A stretch of DNA of 64,000 nt, taken from contig JAFBJZ010000673.1 of assembly GCA_016785225.1 (NCBI GenBank), forward strand, positions 682,001 to 746,000. The letters run 5' to 3'. Each line of letters begins with the position of its first letter. Positions within the stretch are counted from its first letter, which is position 1. Below, one piece after another: positions 39,111 through 50,249 of the stretch. This DNA is from Psettodes erumei (lineage: Eukaryota > Chordata > Actinopteri > Pleuronectiformes > Psettodidae). Below the pieces are notes generated by a model. The model worked only from the letters and a program-made list of their open reading frames with translations, did not search any database and had not been told where the DNA came from. The translations under genes and the position numbers were made by a program.

Positions 39111-42100
39111 CAACCCAAATTCTTCAATTCCTGCATATCTGTCACACACAACATATATATACACACAAAATAGTCTGACTTTTTTGGTGCTGTATTTAAG
39201 TAGAATATGTGTACCCGTTTATTGACTCACTTAGTTGCTGGTAGGAGGTATCTGACCTGATGATTCCTGCAGTTAATAAATTAACATGTTTTTATCTGCA
39301 GTCTGGAACATCTCACATACTGTGCTTTATATCTTTTTTTGTACTTTAGTTCCTAACACATTTTTTCCCTTTGAGTCTGACAGAGCAAAAAACAAAAACA
39401 AAACAAGTCCACATAATAAGTGTAGGAACACTGATGTTCCTGGACTAATCTTGATACCATTAACCTTTCCTTTGGCACAGAGAAAGAGCAGCCTCTAGTG
39501 GTGAAGAATATGATTCTCCTTGTCCGGCTGTTCAGTTCGCTATTTAATTCTAATTACAGAAAATGCAGACACTTTGATTCCACATGGCATTATAACTTCT
39601 CCACTCCAGTGTTATTTTATAATCAGACATTAAATCGTGGCAGGATGCAGATGTGTGCTAGATTATTTGATATAGGACTGCATAAACGACTGTTAAAAGT
39701 AATAGACTGACATTAAAATTTGGATGGGGAAATATATTTGGTCTTCATGATTTCTTGCTCATGTCTACTAAAATTAACTTTGTTGAAACTTTGTTTGTTC
39801 TATTCTGCCTGCTTTAACCTATAAACCTTACTTTAATCTTACCCTTAACTGAGGTTGTTTACTTTAATTCAAACAAAATTGCAACCAAAGGTTATTTGCT
39901 TGACAATTATATAATTTGTCAATTATATCATTTGTCTGGTAGTGCTGTCCAAGTCACCTTGCCTCAACACAGCTACAGTGCACACAAATCCAGTTTAATG
40001 CTAATCCTTCCAAACAGTTTCATTTGGAAGTGAATAAGAACATGCACAGTGAATTTATCCCTCAAACTGTCTTTTGTAACCTTTTTAGGGAGTTAGTTCC
40101 TTGTTAAGCTTTGACCTAAAAAGGTTACACATGCTCCATCAGCAGCTGAGCCAGAACACTGAGACTCTGATACTCAGAGTATAGGCTTTGTAAATTTGGC
40201 ACCAAAGATTTGTATGTATATTCAATACTAATTTCCTTTGGGAATTAAGGATGTTTTGTTAGTGCTTGCATCAGTCCACAAAGTCAGCATATGTTTGATG
40301 GAAGAGTTAGGTTTCCTAATTGTGAAGGGTCAGTTGAGTCCAGTGGTGGATAGCCTTTTCCATCAGAAAAGCATCATCTTCTTATACTGTTGTTGAGATA
40401 AGTATTAAGGTTTTAGATAATGAATTGAGATGTTGCGGCATGTCAGTGTAGTTCAGAAGTGGTGATGATGGTTTATTGTCAGATCAGTGCCTCTGTGCAG
40501 GATGGGGTTTATACATGGACATTCCCTCTAAATAGCACAAGATCCAATTACCTTGGACAATGTTTAGATAAGTACCACTTAATATAAGTTACATAGTCAC
40601 GAACTCAGACAAATTTACACACTCAAACACATGTGTGAACGCACACTTGTTTTCACACATGCAACACAGACACAGGCATTTGAAATTGAGTGACTTGTAG
40701 ATAGCCCCAATTCTTATTATAGACTCAGATAGACAGGTACACGCTCAAACGCACACAGAGAATCACAAAACCCTTTTTTTTGGAGTAATGACTTGTAGAT
40801 AGCACTCTTCTGTGCCTATCAATAGGATGCCTGTGGTTCGGGAGGAGAGAGCAGGTTGTAGTAGGGGAGAGTGAATAAGAGACAGAACCAATATGGGATG
40901 CAGGAAGCAAACCGGAAAAGGTTACCGCTGGGGACCAGTCTGAGCAAACAGCAAACAATTGTTACACTCTACCTAGGGAGAAATACTGACATTGATGCCT
41001 GGCTGTAAAATACAAAAAAAAATGTTTGCGTGTGAGACCCATCTCCAGCATGCTTTGATAATAAGATGTATATATTTACTGTGTTTGAGTTGAAATAGGA
41101 CAAACAGATGGCAGCGAGAGACATAGAGCCTTAGACAAAGGGAGAAGAGAATGAAGAGAGAGTGAGGGCTTTAATATAAATGCATGAACTGGTCTTGAAT
41201 ATTTTGTATTCATCCCACCAGATATGATTTTATTATACAATGGCTGGTGAAGCTTGTGTTTTGGAGATTCTCATTCAAATGGGAAGAGTTTGCCACACTT
41301 GTAGACTAAGAGTAGGATAGGAGGCCTGTTTGGCCAGGGGGGGAGCCCAGTGTCCACTGCTCTTAATGAACACACATGGGTACTGAATGAAACATGAGTA
41401 AATACACAAGGTTGTTGGCATTGCCCCGCCAAGTCCCGACTCACATATGTGGTCTGGTGTTTGGAACGAAACTTGGTTGATAAAATATTGGGTCAGGCAA
41501 CTGTGCAAACTGTAGATTGAATTGGGAATGGGTCTTAATCTACAATTCCTAAAGATAAAAAGTGGCTTTTCGGAAACATATTCTAAATTTGGCTAAGGCG
41601 TTAATTTAAATTACTTAAGATTTTTTCCAGCCAACTGTGTTACTCTTCATCAGCAGTAGTATGTACACACAGCTCTGGCCTGACCTGCTCATGAGAGGTA
41701 GAATAAATCACAAAAAGCATATAGTTCAGTGGAACTAGAGGTGTCAAATCAGATGAATTGATGGAAGCAGAAAAATTACATGTTCAGAAATAGGACCATG
41801 CTGACATGTAATGTATCTGCATCTGTCATCTATTCAAGCATCCCAGTGAAGTCATGACAGTGTGACAGTGAGCATCATGAGCATGCGCAATACAAGGACC
41901 CTGAAACTTAAGTTTTAAATGCTATTCAGCATGAATTTTATTATTTGCAACCTGACATGCCAGAATGAAAAAAAAAACTAATAGGAACTTGAAATAGTCT
42001 ATAGGCATATACAACCAGCACGTTCAGTGATTACTAAACTCATCCAGGTTAATATACAGTCACATGCGTTTTGATGCTTTTGCTTGCATTCAGCTTAATA

Positions 42101-44454
42101 ATGATAAATAATGGTGGCCCTGCTCCATTTAAGTTTCAGGAAGTAATATACAGTAAGTGGACCAGTGCAAACATTAGCATACCCCTGGTCCTGGAGCACA
42201 TAAGAAGAATGCAGTCATTGTTAATGTCAATAGTCAGACCTACTTGGAACAATTCAGTATGTTTGTTGTCGGAATGGCTTATTGCCTTCTTGCTGCTTGT
42301 TAAGCTTCTGCTTGTTAAGCCACGTTAGCCATGGCCAGCAAACAGCTAAACCATGTTGCAGCCCGTTTGTGTCGGATAGAGTTTATCTTTCTTTAAAAAG
42401 AAAAGCAACCAGTTCATCTCCCTCTTGTTTGTTTGAGTGCGTGGAGTTACAGAGTTACTTCTTTTAATGAGCTGTCAGCAGAATAGATGCTTCAGGCCCC
42501 CTCAGTGCTAGACAAACATACACACACACACTGTGTAAACTGAAATCTTGGGGACTGACACTTTGACCATCCTGAATTTGCTATCTCACATTAACCTTCT
42601 GCAAAAAAAGAACAGATGCAACAACAATCAACACCTGACTTACATATTTTTCCCTCAAGGACAGAAGAGGAAAAGGGACTGAAAGGGATGTTTAACGATC
42701 TTATGTGCAATCATGCCCCGCAAAGACCCAAGTAACTACTCATTGCACTTTTATTTTATCCTCCAAATTGAGTCAGTTTTCAGTTTTGTTGCTCAGCAAC
42801 TCTGAAGTGTACTATTGGGTACACCACACTCTCGGTACTGTATGTGTTTCAGCCTTATAATGTGAATGGGTGTTGTGACCAAAGTGTTTAAAGAAAAGGA
42901 ACTCTTGCAGAGTGTCAAGGACAGTCCACATCTGGGTTTGAAAATCCATAAAGCTACATATCGTCTTGGTCCACACGCCTCCAAAGGTTCTCTGAGCCTC
43001 AGCGTGAAGCTGGCTGATTTAATTTAGCAATCAATATGTTTTCTGTGAGCATGAGCCACGGTAATCTTTTTATAGCACCTCTTCTCTCCCTCTCTCCTCT
43101 CATCCTCTGCCCTTGAGTCAATCCTTCCACCCCTCCATTGTAACACTAAGGCTGTGATTGAGACTAACAGGCTTTGTGGTTAGAGGAAGCAAAGAGGGGG
43201 AGACAGAAAGAGAAAAACAGGATGAAAAATTGATATCAAGAAGAGTGAAGCTACCCACCCACCCACCTCCATGTCTCTGTGGCACATGGTTTGAGCTCTG
43301 TGACCTGGCCCCATAGAAGTGGATTATGGGAAATAAGTTGCTCCCACTTGCCATGCTCTCAGAATGCAGCAAGATAACTCATCTTTTCGACAGGAAATGA
43401 ACCACAGCTGCTTTGGTTCATCCTGAGCAAAAACAGAGCTCAACATAAACCATCTCCCTTCTCGTAAGACTACTGCTATTCATTCTGCAAGTGATTTGTC
43501 CACGAGAATATATCACAGAGCTGCAAATAAATAGAAAAATGAAAAAAGATGTGGAAAACATGCTTAGCTCTAATATGCTCTCTGTGTTATTTTTTGGGTG
43601 GTCTTTGTTACCTCTCACTATAGCACAGTATGTGGGTCTTCTTCTGCCCTCCCCTCCCAGTGTTCCACAGTTCCTTTCTCATTACCATTGTTTCTTGTAC
43701 TTATCGTCTCCAGCAGAGAGGAAGAGAGAGATTCCAAGGGGTCTGTTCTTATCTTTGCTGCAGCTCTCTGTTCTGCCCTCAGACTGGGGGATACAACTGT
43801 TTTCTTTATTTGGCTGCCAAGCATCACACAGACACACAAATACATAAATATATACAAACATGTTTTGGCCTTATGCCCATGTTATAGTTTCTTGCACAAC
43901 AAGTGAGGAACTCTTAAGTCCTGACGCTCGTGGATGGAGTGAATTTCTGATGAAAAGGAATGAAACAATCTGTACCCCTTATTTTCAAAGCATTTTATCA
44001 GTAATTATAAGCAACCAATAAGCATAGCCCCTTTATTCTAACTTCTGTAAAGCAGAGGAAACTGGAAAAATAGCACATAAAACATTATAATAGAAAACTT
44101 GCAAGAAGAAAAACAGTGAAATCTCCAAATCCCTGCCTGTGAATGATTCAGGAGGGCAGCAGCTGGACAGGGAGCTGGAACATGCAGGGATTGTAGATAT
44201 TTATTGTGAGCTGTTATTGAGCTGTTTTCGTTGAGCTCAGTGTGTAGCTGTACCCCTGACTGTTAAACACAAACTTTAGATAAAGTAGAAGTGTGATAGT
44301 TGGTTGTCACTGTGGAAAGCTACCTTTTATTACAAGTACTGCACCTTGTAAATTTCCACTTGTTGCAGACATTAGCATGGCATTCTTTGCTGCCAAAATG
44401 TTCACCAAGAATGACGGCATGATACTGGAACTATTTATTTCTTCTGTTTCTCAG

Positions 44455-44579
44455 GGACAACAACTTCATTAAGGACTTTCCCCAGCTAGCCGATGGTCTC
44501 ATGGTAATCCCCTTACCCGTGGAGGAACAATGTCGAGGGGTCTTGTCAGAGCCCCTGCCTAACCTGCAACTCCTCACAG
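44455..44579 (+). CDS. astn2: astn2 exon G: MACPF domain
   Basis: The acceptor is ctgtttctcag and the donor gtgagc. The exon encodes DNNFIKDFPQLADGLMVIPL, then PVEEQCRGVLSEPLPNLQLL and TG. The segment is very highly conserved in astrotactins and belongs to the MACPF core. The astrotactin MACPF fold resembles perforin and complement proteins, but it is not known to form lytic pores. The exon ends one base into the Gly codon shared with exon H. Nothing unusual is seen in the coding part. Confidence 0.95.
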
Positions 44580-45059
44580 GTGAGCGTGTGTGTACAGTAA
44601 GTTTGTGGACTCATGCTTTTTTTTTCTTTCCCGTCTCTTTCGTCGAGAGCTGTTTGATTCATTGGATTTTTCAGTGGCAGCTCTATTATCTCTCTAGGAT
44701 CCAGTCATGGTTTATGGCTCAATAAATTCTACACTGAAGAAAACACAGCCCCCATGCTCATCTTGCACAAATTACGTGTGTGAAATGCCTGAGAAATCGG
44801 TTGGAAGGCTCCAGAGTCTAAGCCCATTTTATCATTTGTCCAGATGAGCATCTCTATATACACCTGAGAGGAGAGACAAGTTTTGTATACAAACAGCAAA
44901 ATGTTCTTTTTGCTGATATATTACCTGTTTTGTGAAATCCAAAGTGCAAAGTCATTAGAGATACAAGATGATGTGTTTCCTTTGTGTATTCTTTGGTGCC
45001 ACTGTGTCTTTAAACCCCCAAACCCCATAAAATGCTTTCATATACGGTTCATGTGCCCC

Positions 45060-45125
45060 CCCACACACACACACAAACAAACACACAAACACAGGTGTGT
45101 GTATTTGTATGTATATATATATATG
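45060..45125 (+). repeat. (CA)n and (TA)n compound repeat
   Basis: An imperfect CA/CAAA repeat followed by a TGTA/TA repeat, in the 1.3-kb intron G/H. Confidence 0.92.
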
Positions 45126-45357
45126 GGACCTTGTAAACCCCAACACTTAAGCTCCCATTTCATACTTTTATCCTTTTCTTGACTGTTCCACCCCATCCTG
45201 TCAGGGACACAGTCACTTAAATATTTGGCTTTAAACCTGCACCTTCACCTCTGCTCCCTAATCCCTCCATTAGCTAAATTGGTGTTTGGTCCACATTGAC
45301 CCCTGAGATGTTTTTTTTTCTTTACTGGTGTTCTGCTTTCACCAGAATTGGACATAA

Positions 45358-45378
45358 ACACACACACACACACACACA
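45358..45378 (+). repeat. (AC)n microsatellite
   Basis: About ten AC units in intron G/H, some 490 bp before exon H. Confidence 0.95.
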
Positions 45379-45865
45379 GAAACTAAATTGCCCTTTTTCA
45401 CCGTGCATGAATGTCTCCGGTGTAAAACGCTTTCCGGGGTGCAGGATCAAGGTTTCAGTAAGCAGTTTCTTTTCTTTGCTCTTCACTTGTGTGGCTTTAG
45501 TTCTAAACTGGTGAGAAGTTTGGTAATTGAATTGCAGAGAGAGGTAAGATTGCTCCCACTTCTAATGTCAGCAATCCAATTGGAGTTCAGCTGCACTATA
45601 TATCTTCCATTGATCCAGGAGCAGCTGGGATATGGGCTGTGATAATAAATGACATTAAGGCAATAATGGATAACAATGGATCCGCAATAAACTGTTCAAA
45701 TGAAATGATGGATTTTATTTTTCTATTAATTTATTTTGAAATTCAGGTGCTCTTGGCGAATCTGAGTTTTGTAATTTGTTTTAAATTGTTCTATTCGTGG
45801 ACATTCTAATATCACTCCTTTTCTCTTAATTTGTATCCTTGTTCCCTTTTTTCTGTCTTTCTTAG

Positions 45866-45970
45866 GAGATGCTCAGTTCAGCGAGGCAGTGGGCTACCCT
45901 ATGGTTCAACAGTGGAGAGTACGCAGCAACCTGTACAAAGTCAAACTTAGCTCCATTACCTTATCTACAG
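45866..45970 (+). CDS. astn2: astn2 exon H: MACPF domain
   Basis: This 105-bp exon lies between a tctttcttag acceptor and a gtcagt donor. Its first two bases complete the Gly codon from exon G. It encodes GDAQFSEAVGYPMVQQWRVR followed by SNLYKVKLSSITLSTG. The YPMVQQWRVRSNLY core is the astrotactin-conserved part, while GDAQFSEAVG is the more variable portion. The intron after it is the shortest in the window (286 bp). Like exon C, the donor is the gtcagt variant. Confidence 0.94.
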
Positions 45971-46256
45971 GTCAGTACCTGAATGACACCACTGTCTGAA
46001 TTCTCTGAATCACAAAGCACCACATTAGGAGCTAATTAATATTAGGAACTCAGATCAGTACAGAAATGTTTTGTATCATTTACACAGTACAGGATGTTCT
46101 GTATATTTTCAGTTACAGCCACCTTTCTGTCTGCATGGTGCTCTTGATAGATCTCAATTTTGTAATTAATAATCATGCATATACAGCAGCACTTACACCA
46201 CAGCCCTGACCTTGACAGCCAAGCCATGATCTCCATCCTCCTTCTCCACCTGGCAG

Positions 46257-46436
46257 GCTTCTCCAAAGTTCTGAAGACACTGTCAGCAGACAGCACGCGT
46301 GAGGAGCTGCTGGCTTTTCTCCAGCAGTATGGCAGCCACTATGTGTCCGAGGCTTTGTATGGCTCAGAGCTCAGCTGCAGCATCTACTTCCCCAGCAAGA
46401 AGGCCCAGCAGCAGCTCTGGCTGCAGTATCAGAAAG
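46257..46436 (+). CDS. astn2: astn2 exon I: MACPF signature exon
   Basis: The acceptor is cctggcag and the donor gtgagt. The exon encodes FSKVLKTLSADSTREELLAF, then LQQYGSHYVSEALYGSEL, SCSIYFPSKKAQQQLWLQYQK. The YGSHYVSEALYGSEL segment corresponds to the MACPF signature (aromatic-G-S/T-H-aromatic, then a glycine turn), the diagnostic motif of this fold. The acceptor AG lies just after a stretch that is open in the same frame, but the upstream part does not match the family and the splice site is clear. The exon ends one base into a split Asp codon completed by exon J, across the 10.5-kb intron that contains trim32. Confidence 0.95.
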
Positions 46437-48314
46437 GTGAGTATGCTGACAGGTTCAAAGAAAGGCCAAAAAACCACCAACATGCATGTACGCTGAACAG
46501 AGACGCCAAACCTCACATACAACATATTGATTTTTGGCATACGGGCAGTGACATATCATTTTAAAAAGTGTGTATGCAGGAGAGTAGACCATGTTTTAAA
46601 ACAGATTTAAACAATGGGAAGGTCTGATGTGATGGGGCTACTTTCAAGAGTGATGAGGAAAATCTTTTGCTAAATGAAAGTGATCAACAGTGATCACAGT
46701 GAAAAGAAAAAAAGCAGAGAGTTACACTTAGTCTGAATGCAACAGAAACTGGGTTACGTGTAAAGACCTCTTCTTCCCTTAATTTGCCTTCTGGTTAAAA
46801 GGCTGCATAAGCTGCATGAATCAAATTAAACATCAGTGTGACTTAACAGCCTGCCAATAGCGTATCACTGCACTGTCCCATTTAAATTGTGTTTTAATCC
46901 AGTTTATCCATGAAAAGATGCTGATGTTCAGTCCAGCCATTTAGTGTGGTTTATTGGCACCTGGATTTAAAAAAAAATACTATTATACACTTGCTGACCT
47001 TGTAGGGAAAAAAGGCAACTGATTTTGTCTCAATGAGGATGAGGGTTGACCCGCAGCCCTTTATAAGGAGTTATCTAACAAATCTTACTTTCAGTAAGAC
47101 TTTGAATGCAGGCCAATACAGTATATAACAAGTGAACACAAATGTTAGTAAGGAGTGATGAGAATGTTCTGTCAATATTTGAGTTGTTTCATAAATGTTT
47201 ATTGCACTCAGATATTCAACAATACAAACATGACTTTGACTACACAGAGATCTGTAATGTGTTCAACACATTAAAGAAATTCACAGCCTCCAAAGGACAT
47301 GACATCTGAAGGAGGGTTGGGAGATTGGTTCATGGAAAAAAGAATATAAATTAAGAAAGAAAGTATAAAAGGAAATAACCTCTCTCCACTGACATATAAT
47401 AAAACATATTCAACTGATGTGAGACACTGATGTTGAGCACATTGACACAAGGACACTTGATTTTTCTAGCAATTTATGCTGATTTTGTAAGTCTGAATAC
47501 TCTCTAGTAATGACTACCTCTATTGACCACATGAATTAAGTATCACAGAACATTAAAAAAAAGATTATGATGGTAAGGTCAACATGCAGCTGAGACTATC
47601 TTTAATTGTAATCTGTTTAGTTCTAAAAAATAATATGGCCTAAAAATAAAAAACACAAAGATGTGCCTGTGACATTCATTTACTGACTTAATTCGGTTCT
47701 ACCCTTTTCTCATCTTTTTATGTAGAAATATTATAAACTATGTGTTTATTACGATAGTTTGATTTTCAAATGTGTATATTTGTACGGGCTCCGGGTGCAG
47801 AGTTAAGGTCAGCTTTGTGAAACTTTTTTTTTTATTTTTAAGGCTGAAACTGATTCCAAATGCAATATGCTCTCATGAGCAAACCTGGACTGGAAGATTC
47901 ACGTTGCCTAAAAGCAGGCATATCTACTATTTATGAATTTATGGCCATGGAATATGATACATACAGTATTATTAGCTAGGTTTCAATGATTAACTTGATT
48001 CCCCATATTTAGGTCATTTTTTTAATTAAAGGTGTCCTTTACTGTTATTTTACCTGAACGCATCATATTTCTCATGCTTTTTATAGAAACAAAAATGTAA
48101 GTTACATAATAAAGTAATACAAAAAAATACATGCGGATGGAAACCAGTTTTAACTAACACTAGCACTAACTAGCAAAACACTGTATCTGGCTGTTGTCTT
48201 TCCATATCTACCAAAACTTGAGAACTCAGGTGGCAGTTGTCTGGTGTTGAATAGAAACCTGAGGGAGACACAGCAACTCGGAAACAAAATCCCAGTGTAA
48301 CAAAGTCATGTCTG

Positions 48315-48343
<29 letters not shown>
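48315..48343 (+). repeat. (GT)n microsatellite
   Basis: About 14 GT units, in the trim32-bearing intron downstream of trim32 with respect to its strand. Confidence 0.96.
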
Positions 48344-48345
<2 letters not shown>

Positions 48346-48895
48346 AGATGCTGGAGTTTTTCACTCTGTCTCCTCCATCCTGTTGAACCCACAGTCTGAA
48401 TGTGAGGAAACAGTGGCACAACACAACGTCTTAAGAATAAATACTCAGGCGTGAAGAAGAGTTGATGAACATCATTCAAGTTGTAGATGTCTGCTGTACC
48501 TTTACGCTTACTGTGGTCTGGTTTGTTTGGTTGTGCTGGCACAGCAACAAATGTAATGCGAAGACAACTGTATAATGTAGCTGACAGTGAGTCCATACAA
48601 AATAGGACAAACAGAACCAAGGGATACTGTCTTGCACGTTTAAGGGTCTTGCAAGTTACAAACGGTATCTTAAAAAGGACAACAGAACTTTGCTTCTCGG
48701 CTATTAACAGGCACCACTCTATTATTAACAGACACAGCTCTGTCTGACAGTTGAAGAAAACCATCTAAGACACAGACTTAAATGGTTCAGAGGATATATT
48801 CAAGTAGGACTGGATCATGAATAGTAAGGGAAGCTACAGTGTCTGTAGTCATATATAGAACTGCTCAAACCCTAACTTCAATGCTCCAGGTTTTT

Positions 48896-48919
48896 AAAAA
48901 AAAAAAAAAAAAAAAAAAA
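48896..48919 (+). repeat. Poly(A) tract
   Basis: Twenty-four A residues preceded by five T. It could be a retroposon tail, but no recognisable element precedes it. Confidence 0.95.
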
Positions 48920-49715
48920 GCAAGCACAAGGGAATGCAGAGGTGAGGCGTATGACTGGAATAGGATACAGATTTGATAACGTATTTTATCTTGTTACTTC
49001 AACTTGCCTGTTAGTGAACTAGTAAAAGTGAGTTTGTGGGAAGTGACCAGCAGAAGGTTGAATCAGAAGACAGAAGAAGACAATGGGCTTTGTGGATCAG
49101 ACAATAGACATGAATAACATTTGCTCTAAAAATGTCATGGAAGCTGATATACTGCCCCATTTAGTTATCAACCGGGTAATCAGGCTGTGGTTGTTGAACA
49201 CAGGCTAGCTAGAAGACATAAATAAATACCAGAAAAATGATAATAACAATTATGCATTCTAAAAATTAAACATCAGTAACCCTAATGCTGACTGCAATAA
49301 CTCAGCAACTCTGAAAGAGGCTTTAACAAATATAAACAGACTAGTTTACCAGTTCATGGCATCTTCTTTTTTCCTATAATTTGCTGACACACAAGATTTG
49401 TTCTGATGGCATCACCAAAAAATGCCCCCAGTAAATGGCATGTTACCATTGCCCAGTATTACCCAGTGTTCCTCCACAAGACATTCAACCCTCTTTCCAG
49501 TAGGTGACTTAATATTCCACGCTTAATGTTCCCTGAATGTAAATGAATGCTGACACTTGGTTACCGTTTTACCATTAGCTAACTGCAGAGTAAACTTTAA
49601 AGCTGCCAGCTGCATTCAGCAACACCAACGTTAGTCTGTGCTGCAAAAACCTAACATTAGGAGACAGTGACGTGTCGATAATAAAGTGCTTTACAGGCCA
49701 AAAGCCTCGGTATGC

Positions 49716-49912
49716 TTTATTTCATATGTAAATACATGTTCATTTTCTGCTCTTCTTCCCCCATTTTTCTGTTGAGCCAAATCAGAGAAAGCCATGCATC
49801 ACACAGTGTCAGGCTGAATGGTGGATATAGCAGCCAGTAATAGAAGGAAAAATCATCTGTACTTTGTGCATGCATTAGCTTTGCACTATTGGCTTCTCTT
49901 GCTTATTTTAAT
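49716..49912 (-). other. trim32: Candidate trim32 polyadenylation signals
   Basis: Downstream of the TAG stop on the - strand, the first ATTAAA variant is at 49912-49907 and the first canonical AATAAA at 49721-49716. Use of these would give a 3' UTR of roughly 0.35-0.55 kb. More distal signals may be used instead, since vertebrate TRIM32 3' UTRs can be long. The assignment is by motif only. Confidence 0.35.
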
Positions 49913-50249
49913 GTGACAACTTGTGCCAGTATTTCTTCGACATAAAAAATGTTGCCAAGATCTGTTTTTAGTGTTGTGATCCATTAAAATAACCAAATAA
50001 GGGGGCTGCTTAAGTAGTCAATTTTGAATCTGAGGTATTAAGGTAAAATCCAGTAGGCTTCAAACTAAACCAAACTACAAGAACATTCAGTTTATAAACC
50101 AATGCAAGCTGGAGTGAAAGTTGCTTGGACTGCAGCCAATCAAAAGTGACAAATAATTGTGTGTTTCTTTTCCAAACTTTCCCACACACCTTCTATCACA
50201 TACCTACTAAGCCTCTCGTGCTCATGTGCAGATCGACTGGATTGTGCCT

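Larger units (their letters stand above)
27868..44454 (+). other. astn2: astn2 intron F/G
   Basis: The largest intron (16.6 kb). It contains four microsatellites, the L2-like LINE fragment, a 15-bp direct repeat pair near 40691 and 40789, and low-repeat islands at about 33600-33730 and 37160-37560. The stretch 28700-29700 has little simple sequence and may be an old unrecognised element. No gene was found. Confidence 0.85.
44580..45865 (+). other. astn2: astn2 intron G/H
   Basis: A 1.3-kb intron with two CA-type microsatellites and nothing else recognisable. Confidence 0.9.

Noticed and set aside
48487..48919. Possible processed pseudogene ending in poly(A)
   Set aside because: The A24 run is preceded by no recognisable coding sequence or target-site duplication.
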